In this document: positions 1-11,661 of the stretch, one piece after another | How positions within the stretch are numbered: the stretch's first letter is position 1 | Layout: each line of letters opens with the position of its first letter | NCBI GenBank assembly: GCA_024345305.1 | Contig: BRON01000014.1 | Coordinates: forward strand, 1-64,000 | Direction of reading: 5' to 3' | Source: Mrakia gelida | Taxonomy: Eukaryota; Basidiomycota; Tremellomycetes; Cystofilobasidiales; Mrakiaceae | DNA: 64,000 bases | Position numbers and translations under genes: made by a program | The notes under the pieces: generated by a model | Told to the model about the DNA's origin: nothing | Database searches by the model: none | Seen by the model: only the letters and a program-made list of their open reading frames with translations

Positions 1-111
1 CCCTAACCCTAACCCTAACCCTAACCCTAACCCTAACCCTAACCCTAACCCTAACCCTAACCCTAACCCTAACCCTAACCCTAACCCTAACCCTAACCCT
101 AACCCTAACCC
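1..111. repeat. Telomere repeat tract (CCCTAA)n
   Basis: About 18 perfect CCCTAA units run from the first base to about 111, then break into 'cccttctactaa'. The orientation (C-rich strand running 5'->3' away from the end) is that of a left chromosome end, so base 1 is at or near the physical terminus. TTAGGG is the usual repeat of most filamentous and basidiomycete fungi. No degenerate units are seen inside the tract. Confidence 0.97.
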
Positions 112-840
112 TTCTACTAACTTTCAAACTTTTAAACTTTCCACAAACACTCTTATACACTCCCTTCTCACTTTCTTTACTCCAAAACCACTTCCCTACT
201 ACTACTTCACTATCAAACCCACTCCAACTCTCTTTTTCACTTTTTTTCAACTCCTTTTCCCTCCCACACCTCCCCTTTCCTACTACAACACCCTCCCACA
301 CTTTCTCAAACTTACTACTACACTTCACCTTCACTTTCACTTCCTTTTCACTTTCTCTACTTCCTCACCCTCCTCTCCTCCCTACTCCCCTTCACTCCCT
401 CAACTTCTCATTCCAACTCCTTTTCCCTCCCACACCTCCCCTTTTCTACTACAACACCCTCCCACACTTTCTCACACTTACTACTACACTTCACCTTCAC
501 TTTCGCTTCCTTTTCACCTTCTCTACTTCCTCAACCTCCTCACTACTTCCCCTACTCTCTTCTCCTTCTCACTCTAACTCTCCAACTTTTTCACTTTCCC
601 TTCTTTTTTTCTCACCCAAACACCTCCAAACCAACTCACCTACTACCCAACACTGTTTCTCTACTTTTTCTTCACTTTCACTACTCTACTACTCTCCCAC
701 TCCTTCCGTCGTACCCAACACTCTTCCAACACGTCCTTTCCTTCCCTTCTCCAGCCCAACACCCCAGCGCTGTCCCTTGTCTCCACGACTCATAGACGGT
801 TTCAGCTAGTTTTTTTCACTTTCCAAGACTGTATTCATTG
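112..840. other. G-depleted telomere-proximal spacer
   Basis: The + strand is made only of C, T and A from base 1 to base 504. The first G is at 505, the next at 655, then 708 and 711; G becomes normal only after about 730. No gene is visible. The opposite strand is therefore C-free, and an RNA transcribed toward the telomere (TERRA direction) would contain almost no C before entering the UUAGGG tract. An internal duplication (251-375 and 417-541) lies within it. Confidence 0.9.
251..541. repeat. Imperfect direct duplication, 166-bp offset
   Basis: Bases 251-375 recur at 417-541 with only a handful of substitutions. Shared landmarks are 'ctccttttccctccc', 'ctactacaacaccctccc' and 'acttcaccttcacttt'. 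One of the substitutions creates the first G of the + strand (505). The two copies are 166 bp apart, which may reflect slippage or unequal exchange next to the telomere. Confidence 0.8.
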
Positions 841-844
841 CTGG

Positions 845-2165
845 AAAGGAGATCAGTGGCAACTTGAGCAGGTCAGGGTGCTTCATCAAAAGGAAGGACG
901 TGACTGGAACAAAGAGTCATGAGACAATCCCTTTCATCTCGTATAGATCACCTCGAGTGATTCATAGTTGAAACCGAATTTCAATTCCCTTTCGATCGCA
1001 TATGCCCGCGACTATAGTGGTGGTTTCGTTCGTGTTCTTCTAGCCGGTGAAAAGCATGTCCACCCTTTCGCATCTCGTCGCGAGCACCCCCAGTTCGGGC
1101 CCCAAGCAGCTGGAGTGGCATCAAACATATTGAGAGAACCCTCAAAGGCACCTGAGATGATCTGCGTTGGTTTCGACCAGCTGAGAGAAAATTTGAGTGA
1201 GTCGAACTGGCACAAGAGGGGAGAGGACGCGACATGAACAAGGGATCACGAAACGACTTCTTCCATCTCGTATAGATCACCTCGAGTGATTCATAGTTGA
1301 AACCGAATTTGAATTCCCTTTCGATCGCGTATGCCCGGGAGTATATAGGTGGTCACGTTCATGTTCTAGTAGCCGTTGAAGAGCGCGTCCACCATCTCGC
1401 ACCCACTTACGAACACTTTTAACTTCGGACCCAGAGCAGCTGGAGCGGCACCGAATAAATTGGGAGAACCGTCAAAACTACTAGAGATGATCCGAATCGG
1501 TTTCGATCAGCTCAGAGAAGATTTGAGCAAGTCGAACTTGGCTGGAAGAAGGGAGGACGTGACTGGAAGGAGAAGTCCCGAATTGATCGCTTCCATCTCG
1601 TATAGATCACCTCGAGTGATATACAGTTGAAACCGACTTTCAATTCCCTTTCGATCGCATATGCCCGCGAGTATACAGGTGGTCACGTTCATGTTCTAGT
1701 AGCCGTTGAAGAGCGCGTCCACCATCTCGCACCCACTTACGAACACTTTTAACTTCGGACCCAGAGCAGCTGGAGCGGCACCGAATAAATTGGGAGAACC
1801 GTCAAAACTACTAGAGATGATCCGAATTGGTTTCGATCAGCTCAGAGAAGATTTGAGCAAGTCGAACTTGGCTGGAAGAAGGGAGGACGCGACTGGAAGG
1901 AGAAGTCCTAGATCGATCGCTTCCATCTGATGTAGATCACCTCGGGTCATAGATGGATCAAACAGGCTTTTGATTCCCTTTTGATCGCGTATGCCCGCGA
2001 GTATATAGGTGCGCCCGTTCATGTTCTAGTAGCCGTCAAAGAGCGCGTCCACCATCTCACACCCACTCGCAAGCACTCCCAACTCCTCAAAGAAAGCAGC
2101 TAGAGCGACACTGAACATACCCAGAGAGTCAGCGAAGCAATACGAGATCATCGGTAGGTCAAATA
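845..2165. repeat. ~330-bp subtelomeric tandem repeat, about four copies
   Basis: The marker 'gtatagatcacctcgag' occurs at 941, 1270 and 1600, and a mutated form at about 1930, giving periods of 329, 330 and 330 bp. A partial leading copy begins near 845 and the last copy fades near 2165. The second and third full copies (from ~1376 and ~1706) are the most alike and read the same 74 residues without a stop. No ATG start and no known domain are seen, so I treat it as a satellite rather than a gene. Confidence 0.85.
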
Positions 2166-2856
2166 GCAATGCCACGGAAGAACTGACGAACGTCGAAGGG
2201 AGGCAAGGTCGAGATGCAGGGAAGGGGAGGAGCGGTGAGCTCAACGAGAGCTCACTCGACGAGCAAGAGAGACCTTCCAACACTCCTAAGGCATCCCTCT
2301 ACTTCCCGGACCATGGCCCCACTTCATATAACCCCGATTTATCCACCAGAATCGAGGAAAAGGAGCGAGAACTCGCCTCGACAGACTCGACACAGGAAAG
2401 GAAGGAGAAGGGTCGAGCTGCCAGCGCACGGAGTGGGGAGGTCGAGGGAGGGAGAGGTGGAGCAAGAGGGGTAGTGGGAGTGTTTCGCGATGGAAGAGGA
2501 GGTATACTAGAGTGGTAGGAAAGAAAGAACGAGAGGATAGAATTGGTACGAGAGTCAGGACTGCATGGGGAAGCATGGGAGGAAGGAGAGTCAAGCTCAA
2601 CATGACTCCATGAGCGACGAGCATCAGCCATATACATCCCTCGAAATCTGAGACCTCCCACCTAGGCACCCTAGCTGCCCTACTATACCCCCGAAGTCCC
2701 ATTGAGATCCGAGCAAGAGGTGAGGAGAACGGAAGGAGAGAAGATGGAGGGAAGGAAGGGGAGGAGGTGGAGGTGGAGCTCACATTGATCGAGCTCATTT
2801 TCTCCTGCATCCAGCCCTGGCGAAAGATAAAAAGTGGATAGGGTTACTCCTATACT
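2166..2856. other. Gene-free stretch next to the repeats
   Basis: Purine-rich on the + strand. A 174-residue open frame on the - strand (2286-2810) has no recognisable domain and is rich in Ser, Pro and Leu, as expected from the base composition. It may be a fragment of an old subtelomeric gene, but I cannot support a call. Confidence 0.4.
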
Positions 2857-3236
2857 ACCATAGACTCATAATGGAGAAGGAGGGGCAAGGGGGAAGCGCA
2901 TGTATAGAGCGAGAGGCAAGGGAAGATGGGGGTTGAGCTTGAACGAACGAGAGGGCCCTTCCATCGACAGGTTCGCTGCCGCTGCGCAACAATTCTAGCA
3001 GTAAATCGAAATCTGAAAACATATTAGTCAGGAGGCCGGATATAAAGAACACGCTCCCCCTTCGAGCGAGCAACTTTTCCTACCACGAGGCTCAGACTCG
3101 CATAGGAGAAAGGAGGAGGAGCTGGGAGGTGAGCTTGGGCTCATACGTTTCAACCTCGAGACGTCGGCAAATCTTCACTCTAGAGCTAAGCCCTCTTTAG
3201 GGGACATACTAGAGCTATGTACCAACGACTCCAACT
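2857..3236 (-). repeat. Partial copy of the subtelomeric helicase 5' element
   Basis: This stretch matches 10930-11275, 11713-12058 and 15385-15685. All share a - strand segment with a CTGACTAAT branch-like site and a TTTTCAG acceptor (around 3015 here), followed by an open segment encoding FSDFDLLL-type residues. The match ends near 3236 ('ctagagctatgtaccaacgactcc'), so the palindromic distal end present in the other copies is missing. It lies immediately downstream of the complete helicase gene and looks like the remnant of a further unit. Confidence 0.65.
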
Positions 3237-3329
3237 TCAGACAAGAGACATCAAATAGAACCGGAGAAGAAACGAAAGCGGAGCGCAACAAGATTCAAAA
3301 CCAGTACAGAAAGAGGAGGACACGAGTTA

Positions 3330-6300
3330 CTACGTAGGGCGAGAGACAGTCTTGTAGAACCAGAGGAGGAGAAGAGCAGCGTTGGTGAAAGGAAGTGTAG
3401 GGGAGAGCAAACCTAGCCAGAACGAGAACTCCACGTCCTTCTCCTTCGTGATCTTCCACTTGTAATATTCCCTCGTCCCCAGCAGTATCCCTTCTCCGTC
3501 AGACACCCACCGCCAGTCTGATCCAATCCTCCCCTCCTCGATAGCCCTCTCCCTCCAACTCCGATCCCGGAACAGCTGCATGCAAAGAGGAACAACCATC
3601 TTCGCAGCTCTGAACGGACACCCTCCTCCCATCCCACCCTCCGCCGCCTCGTCGTGCAGCGAGATAGGGAAGAGGCATCCGAAACAGCAGTTGGAGTAGG
3701 TAGAGCGTTGGGCGGTAAGGACTGCGCATGTCTCGAGACTCCTCCAGTTGCAGCCAGTACAGTACGAGCACCTGCGAGAGAAGAGAAGAAAGCGACGTCA
3801 GAACGCGTCGCGGTCAAGAAGGAGAGGCAAACAGGATCGAAAACGTACTCTTTCTTCTTGCTGGGGCATCCGTACTTGTGGAGTGAGGTGGCGTTGGGAG
3901 AGAGTTGAGTGGTTGGGTGAAGGAGGATGCACGACGAGCAGAGGGAGTCGAGGGTTCGGAGGAGATGGGCAAGTTCGTTGAGGAGGATGTTTGCTTGAGT
4001 ATGGAGCTGACGTGATTGGAGGTAGGCTTCGGGGATCTCGGAGGAGTGAGGGATGGTAGGGAAGAGAGAGCTGATGAGGGGAGGAGAGATGGCTGAGGGG
4101 AGGAGGTTGGTGGTTCGGTGGGAGGGGAGGGAGGGAGATTGAGGAGGGGCAACGCGACGACGACGACATTCCGTACAGAGTCCACAGTCTCCCGACGAGA
4201 AATCGTTGAGCTGCTCCTCCAGTGCTTTGGCAATGCAGCTGTTTGGAGAGCGGAAGCGAGGGTCGAACCCGTTTGGGTGGTCGACGAAAAGCGTCGACTT
4301 CTTCCGTTGGAGGTCCCAGACGACGGTCTCCCAGTCTCGACCTCGACCTCCTCCCTGAACGCGCTCGGAAACTGTCCATCCTTTTGGGTGAGGAAGGAAG
4401 ATGACGAGGTTGCATTGCTGGAAGAGGAAGGAAGAGAGTTCGGTTGTTGTTCTCGTCCTGACCCGACGCGACGCAAGGGGGGTTGTGTTTGACTCACCGG
4501 ACAGTCCAGAGCTTGAATCCCCGCTGTTGTGCAGAACAGGTAGTCGATCCTTCCGGCTTCCCAATCCCTGCTCGTTCCATCCATCTTCCTTGTCTCCTCC
4601 ACACCCGTCACCGCGTAGTAGACCTCCGTCCTCACCTCGACACCCTTCCTTTCCGCCTCCTCCACCAGCCTTCCTCGTAGCGCGTCCAGCTCCTTCTTGG
4701 TGAATCCAAAGATGATGACTGGAGCTCTAGGAGCAGAGAGGTGACCGTTCCCGAAAGTATCCATCATCGTCTTGAAGACGTCGTCGCTGGAGTCCAGCTT
4801 CACAACGTGGAACGTGACTCCAGGACGACGAAGAGGAAAGTTGAGCTCGGTGAGGGTTGAGTGAAGGAGTGTTCCGGCGTGTCTCCGTGCTCCCTCAGTC
4901 CAGCTGCCGGAGAGAAGGAGGAAGGGAGCTCGCGCAAGTCGAGCGAGGGAGACGTAGCCCATCGACGGCCTCCAATCCGACTGAGTCGCCCAGGTGTGAG
5001 CCTCATCCCCGACGAACTGGAGGACCTTCCCTATGGTGCCGAGGGAAGCGAGGTCCTCTCGAAGCTGCTTGTTGCCTAGCTGCTCGATCGAGATGAGGAG
5101 GACACCTCGGAGGCTGACGAGAGGGGTTTCGGGAGGGAAGGGGTGGGTGTGGACGTCGAGACTGCTGTTCCGACATCGAGCGTGAAGCGTAGCGAGGATG
5201 GAGCGGAAGGGTGTTATGAAGACGACGAGACGACCAGTAGGGTGACTGCGGTCAAGGAGAGCTCGAAGGAGGGAGAGGAAGGTCTTGCCCGACCCAACGG
5301 GGCTGCTGAGAAGGTAATCGGTTCCTCCGCGGATGATCTTGGCAGCAGCTTCGAGCTGGTTCTCGTAGAGCTCCGCTGATGGGTTGCCGGTCCACTCCCG
5401 AAGAAGGCTGGTGATGACGTCCGCTTGGGAGTAGGGAGGAGGAACGAGGAGAGGGGAGGGTTTGGGAGGAACGCGAGGAGGCGGAGGAGGAGGAGGAGGG
5501 GGACTGGATCCGTCGAAGTCGTCCATGTCGTCGTCGAAGTCGACACCGTCCGTGAGAGCTTGGAGATCGAGAGGAGTCCGGCTTCTTAAGGATACTTCCA
5601 CCGCACTTGGTGGAAGAATCGAAATCCTCTCCTCCTCCTCCGAGACTGGATCTCCTCCTCCTCCTGCCGCGTCGTCGCGACTTGGCTCCATCGGCTCGGA
5701 TCCTTCGTCGTCGTACCCTGAGACTGGAGGAGGGGAGGGTGGTACTGGTGTGGGACGTTTGAAGAGAGGTTGGGAGGAAGAGAGAGAAGAGGAGGAGGGA
5801 CGCTTGGAGGAGAGCTGAAGAGAAGGAGAGAAAGAGAGACGCGTCAGTCAGGCGAGGGACGTCGACAGAAGAGAGAAGGGAGGAAAGACTCACCGACGGA
5901 TGAGAGCTACGCCCAAGAAACAGATCCAGCCTGTCGGGCAAGCGATCGATCTTGAGAACCTGCGTAGCGTAGCGGAGGAGGGGGAAGAGGAGGGTTGGTC
6001 AGCACGAGGTGTCGCGTGAAGATCGAGAACGAGCCTGGAGGCGAAGACTCACAGGATCCACTCCCAACGCGAGTTGGTACAGGCTCACGACCCTCATCGC
6101 ATTCGTCGCGTCTCCAAAAGCAGCCAAGTCCCGAATCCCACCACTGGAGTCGGTGTTTCCGTAAGCGGCCTCGTCCGTCTTGAGCGAGTGGCCTCGTTGG
6201 CTCGACTGAGTCTCCAGAGCGACGAGGAGTCCGTTAGCGTCGGATCCGAGGAGAGGAAGGATGATCCGACTGATGAAGACTTCGGCGTGTCGAACCGTTT

Positions 6301-9300
6301 GGAGCCCGACTCCCGAAGACGAGCCTGACAAGACGAAGGCGAGCTTGAGGTGGGATCTGAGGTCGGCGGCGACGATCTGCTTCCCGACACCGTTCGTCCA
6401 AAGGAACGTCCTGAAGGTGGTCTGAACGTCGAGGTTGTTGTCCAGAGGGCTGAGAGAGTGGAGGAGGGAGAGAAGGTAGAGAGCGAAGGGTTGTACGACT
6501 CCGAAGAGCTGGATGACGAGAGGCACGAGGGTCGGCGACACGAAGCGATGGATGGTCTTCGTTCCTGTCTTGTTGACCTCCGTACGAACGGCGAGTCGGT
6601 TGGAGGTGATGAAGAGAGAGGAGCCGTGGTCGACCGTTCGGGTGAGCTGCTGAGTAACGAGTTCCGAAGCTCGACCTCCAGGGGAGGAGAGGTGGATGGC
6701 GACGAGGAGGTTGAGCTTCGCGGCGGCTAGGGAGTGAAGGAAGGCTCGGGCGTGAGGAAAGTTGAGCTGGGGTTTGAGAGGATCCGAGGGGTTTGAGATC
6801 CAGAGCTTGGAGTTGGAGAGAGAGAGGGAGAGGAGGAGAGCCTGTTGGTTCCGAGGTATCCCGAGCTTGATGCAGTTTGATGGATCCGTGAAGATCGATC
6901 CTCCAACCTCTCCCGCAACTCCTCCGACCGTCACTCCTTCCATCGTTCGGCCAACTGCTGAGAGGTCTGCCGAGAAGGTGAGGGTCTTGATCAAGGAAGC
7001 AGCTGATGCGATGGCTCCCTTGGCTGCGTCGGCAATAGCGGTGAGGGAGATGAAGCGGTTGTAGGAGAGGAGAGGGAGGAGGTGGCCTTCGACTGGGTCG
7101 TGGAGGGGTTGGATGGAGACGACGGGTCCAGCAGCGGTGATGGCGTGGGAGATGGGATAGCGAGTAGCTCGAAGGACGACGAAGGGTGTGACTTGAGCTC
7201 CGTTGGGGTGAGCTGTGACGAGTTCGAAGAGCGGCGAGTCGAGACTGAGAAAGAAGAAAGAGAGAGAGGTGAGCGACGTGTTTCGAAACCGCAAAGCGAT
7301 CAAGACAACCGACTTACCCTCTCGACACTGGCACTGCTCCAACCTCAGCTTCATCCAACTCCCTAACCTCTCCCCATCCAATCTCGTCCAGCACTAGGCG
7401 GTAGACGACGAGTCGAACGAAGAACTCGCAGGACGCGAGCTGAGGTCCGAACGATCCGATCTCCCGAAAGCCTCCTCCGGCGGCGAGGGAAAGGCAGATT
7501 AGGAACTGATCTAGGACCATCTGGCCCCGAGGAGGAGTGGATGAGTATCGAGGGGAGTAGATCGCAAGGAGGAACTGGAGAAGGGCGTCCTGAACCTCCT
7601 TCGACTCCTCGACTCCTCCTCTTCCTTCTCCTCCGAAGACCCCGTTCGGCTGGGTGAGGACGTCCCTCTGGAGGATCTGACGGAGGGTGTTGGCTGCGAG
7701 TACCATCCGCTCGGTGGTGTGCAAGGAGGGAAGGTCGATGGAGGTGGAGAAGGAGGAGGAGGAAGGAGGAGGGGAGATGATTGGAGGAGGTGCGAGCTCG
7801 CCCTGAGGGATGGGGATGGGGTTTCGGTAGACCGTTGGCGTGACCCTGAGGGCGAAGAGGATGAGCGAGCTTGCGTCCCTGCTGTATCGTTTGAGGGTCG
7901 AATCCGCAAGCCGCGGCTTGAAGATCCTCGTCGGTCCCTTCCCTCCTCGCTCTTCCTCGACCATGTCCTCCGAGATCTGCACCGACCCATCCCCCATCCC
8001 GATCTTCCTCGCCACAGCGAACTCGCTCGGGTTCGTCCCGTACTTCCGAACCCCTAAGGCGAGATCCTGAACGTGGACCCAGACGTTTCGCAGAGGGTCG
8101 CGGTCTTCGATTCGAGTCTTGTCCGAGGATCGGTAGTTGTGGGCGGGGGAGATGGCTGAGCGAAGGATGGCGAGAGGGTAGGGTCGGATGAAGGAGCCGT
8201 AGCCGAGAGGGTTCTGGTAGACTGGTTGATGGTAGAGGGAATTGTCGAGCTTGTCGCTGGGGATGGGAAGGGAGGAGAGTATCTCGTTCTGCTGCTTGAG
8301 AAGGAAGGCTGCTGATGCCGAGAGGGGATCCGATCGTGGGACCTTGGGAGGGGGAGGAGGAACAAAGTTGGTGGAGTCGTGGGAGGGAGGAGGAACGGCG
8401 AAGGCGGGGAGGTGAGCGTCGGGGAAGAGCCGTTGGAAGTAGGCGGGAGTGGGAGCGAGGTTCGTTCCTCCGTGCCTCTTGTGACGGTGGCTTCGGAGGG
8501 AGCCGCCATCCTTGTAGACAGCTCCACAGCTCCCACACCCTATTCCTGACCTCACAGCGAGTCCCTCGACCATAGGGACGGTCGAGCCTGAACTCGTCGA
8601 GAGGAGGAGGCCGATCGCGTCTTGGTTGTTGGCGAGGGAAGCGTAGTCGGAGGTGTCGAGAGAGGAAGAGAGGTTGAGGAGGTGGGTGGCATCTCGGGTG
8701 AGAGTCTTCCGCTGGGAGGAGGAGAGGGACGGAGTGTGGAGTGCAAGATGGTGTCCGATGCGAGAGGGACGAACACCTCCTCCGTGAGAGTCCTCGTGGG
8801 TTGAGATGACGAGGCCGATGCGAGTGTTAACAGCAAGAGAGGCGATATTGAGAGCAGGAGTGGCTGAGAGGAGGAAGAGGAGAAAGGTCAGGGTCAGGAA
8901 GGAAGGGGGAGAGCAAGGAGGAGGGAGGAGAAGAAGAACGAACTGGCGAGATGAGGTCCCTTCCAGAACGCGTCTCGAACGAAAGATCCTCCGATCGTGA
9001 GTCCCCTGAGGCTGTTGTTCCCAGCCCCGTCGTCTCTAGGAACCAATGCTGTTGAGCCTGATGGAGGGAAGAAGGGTTTGAGGATCAGCACGAGTCCATA
9101 CTCTCAAGCGAGAGAGCAAACGAGAGTGACGGAACAGAACGCGAGAAACTCACCATTGTCCGAAGAGACCTCGCCCTCGACTCCATCCATCCCACATGCA
9201 GCACCAACCCCTCCACCTTCCGAAGGGTTCCCATCCTCCCCACCACCACCCTCTCTCCCACCAACAACCACGCGGTCCTTCCCCTTCCTCGTCCCACTCA

Positions 9301-9884
9301 AGCTCAACCCACTCGCACTCCCTCCAACTCCCTCGCCACCACCTCGCTCGGTCTCTCCCTCTCCCTCCCCTATGTCCATCCCAGAACCAAACCCTTCCCC
9401 ATCCCCTAGGTGAGCAGGGTAAGCAGGCACCTCCTCCTCCAGCTGATCCTGTGTTGGCGGAGGGGTAGTGTCGGGTTGGGGAGAAGGAGATGAAGAGTGA
9501 ACGAGAGGAGAAGGGAAGAGCGGATGCAGAGGTTCAGTCACCGTGCAGGTCTTCCAGTGCTTATGAAACGCATCCGGGGTACGGGAGCAATGAGGTTCCG
9601 AGTGAGGTCGAGGGCAGAAGAACGATCCGTTGCTTCCACGAGGAACTGAGAGGAGAGGGGATGGAAGAACGAGAGGGAGGGAGGAAGAAATGGGTGTTGA
9701 GCTTGAACGAAGCGAACACGGTGATGATGCATGCAAGCGCACCTTTGAGACCTCCAGAAAGACGGACTTCAGCTTGGTGGATATCCTTCACATGCTGAGT
9801 GAGTTTAGCGAGGGTGGAGAAGGGCGAGAGGCCGTGGCAGATAGCTCTCGGGCACGGGAAGCTCATCTGCTCAAGCACGAACAA
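3330..9884 (-). CDS. Telomere-linked OrsD-domain RecQ-like helicase
   Basis: Spliced on the - strand; the stop is at 3330. C2H2-like fingers lie near 9860-9780 (start CPRAICHG) and 9620-9550. An OrsD-type segment lies at 9090-8490, with a VEGLAVRSGIGCGSCG motif followed by HRHKRHGG. A long middle part follows (8490-6000). The helicase core is at 5450-4280: Walker A SSPVGSGKT, DExH box VGDEAHTW, motif III-like LLSGSW, motif IV VIIFGFTKKEL, and motif VI QGGGRGRD. The C-terminal zinc-like part has CSYCTGC and NCCFGC (3770-3660) and an LCMQLF segment. Introns placed with confidence: 4418-4497, 3772-3848, and one ending near 5818 upstream of the core. Family knowledge: OrsD plus RecQ occurs in fungal telomere-linked helicases (UTASa of Ustilago is comparable), thought to act at chromosome ends. 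The frame looks intact. The true start is unsure: 9884 opens an in-frame segment without a clear ATG, and conserved exon-like pieces continue to about 11655. Confidence 0.8.
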
Positions 9885-11661
9885 GAGCAGGCCAATCGAG
9901 AGTCAGAACAGAACCAAATGGTGGATGGGTGGTATGGGAGGATTGGTGTATGCAAGAGGGACATACAGTATTGAAGGAAAAGCCTGAGAGTGCAAGGGGA
10001 AGGAGGGAGAGCGAGTGGGGTGAAGGGAAGGACGATGGTCAGCTCGGGCTCGCAACTCCTCCTTCCTTCTTCGTTCCCCCTCCCTTCCCTCCCCTTCCCA
10101 AGGCAAATCACACCTCATCCGACCTTTCCCTACCCCCACCTCCATAGCAGAAAGCAAAAGACTCACTTGAATCCTACGAGAAGGTCTCTCGAGCGCTCGT
10201 TCAGCGAGGGTTCCAAAGGGGAAGGAGGTTTGGCTGAGGTCGCTTTCGAAGGAAGCTCGAGAGGGTGATGAGAGGGGATGGGGTCCGTTGGATGGATAGG
10301 AGTAGAGGAGGAGTGATGAAGAAGTTCCTGGTAGGAAGAGAAGGGGAGGAAAGAGAGTCAGCATCGAGCTTGCTCGTGGAGGAGGGAAGGGAAGGAGGAG
10401 GGCAAGACCGAGTCATGAGCAAGCGAGCGAGCTCCTCCTTCCTTCCTTCCAACGCGAGACCTTCCCAGCATACATCCAGGTTCTCAGTGGGTTCTATTAA
10501 CCCCAAATGATGCTCTCCCAACATAGAAGCTGGAGAGAAAGGACTTCCCTTCCTTTGCGAGAGGAGGAGGAGGGGTTGAGGAAGGGAAGCGATAAGGGAG
10601 CGATAAGGCGAGGGAGCTCACCAACTGCCGTTCCGTTCGAGCACTGCTCCAGTGGGTGCTTGGGAAGGAGGCTGGTCCCTCGTAGGATCTGACAAGTTGT
10701 TGGTAAGGGGAAGTGAGAAATGGAAAGGAAGGTGTCAAGGGAAGAGGTCAATGTCGATGTGGTTGGGGGAGAGAGCAGCTCCGCGACTTCTCGTCGAAGA
10801 CACGCGATTGACTCGGAGCTCGTCCCCTTCGGTCTACGGCTTCGTAGACCGATTTATGAAACCACCCTCCCATCACCCAGGTTGATCCTAGAGCATCAAA
10901 GAGGCAGGAGGTCCAGGAAGAGTGCAGCTGCTGTTGTAGGAGGTAAGCGAGAGAGGAGGGAGAGAGGGGAGGAGGTCGATGTTGAGCTTGAACGAACGAG
11001 ACGGCCCTTCCATCGACAGGTTCGCTACCGCTGCGCAACGATTCTAGCAGTAAATCGAAATCTGAAAACAGATTAGTCAGGAGGCCGGGTATAGAGAACA
11101 CGTTCCCCCTTCGAGCGAGCAACTTTTCCTACCACGAGGCTCAGACTCGCATAGGAGAAAGGAGGAGGAGCTGGGAGGTGAGCTTGAGCTCATACGTTTC
11201 AACCTCGAGACGTCGGCAAATCTTCACTCTAAAGCTAAGCCCTTGTTACGGGACATACTAGAGCTATGTACCAACGACTCCAGCTCTTTACAATCCGCGG
11301 TTTCGGCCTTGAATATACAGGGCAGCTGAAAGAGAGAGGATTGAGCTCCTCCGAAAAGAACTCGCGGAAGTCAGCTCGAGCTCGCCCTCTTCATCGTTTT
11401 GAGGTACCTCTCGGGAGAGTCGCTGTCGACAATGCAGATTTTATCGTATGAGTCTGTACTTCTGATACATTGTGCTTCATAGGTAGATCTCGCTGGTCGT
11501 CTTTTCCGTTTGCGATTCGGTGACAAGGGGAGGGAGAACGAAGCGACGCAAAGTCCGTGGAGTCCGAGGAGGCTGCTGGAACGGTCCGGACTCCACGGAT
11601 CCGTGGAGTCGACTCCACGGAATCGACCGTTCCTGGAGGCAGGAACGGGGCGCATACGGTT
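8016..11661. repeat. Segmental duplication, copy 1 (helicase 5' half plus element)
   Basis: About 3.65 kb here matches 12445-16080 at an offset of roughly 4.4 kb. It begins inside the helicase exon encoding TNPSEFA (8016) and ends at the 'cgcatacggttag' boundary (11661). Most of the block differs by several percent, with small indels. A stretch of about 290 bp (9782-10071 against 14195-14484) appears identical. Confidence 0.9.

Noticed and set aside
1376..1930. Open frames in the 330-bp repeats as a protein family
   Set aside because: No ATG start, and the outer copies contain stops. The repeat period near 330 explains the shared frame.
941..1950. CRISPR-like array
   Set aside because: The repeat unit is 330 bp without short-repeat/unique-spacer alternation, and the organism is a eukaryote.
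3413..4564. 383-codon - strand frame as a separate protein
   Set aside because: It is the helicase exon 3849-4417 read on through the intron 3772-3848. Family motifs continue in another frame after the intron.
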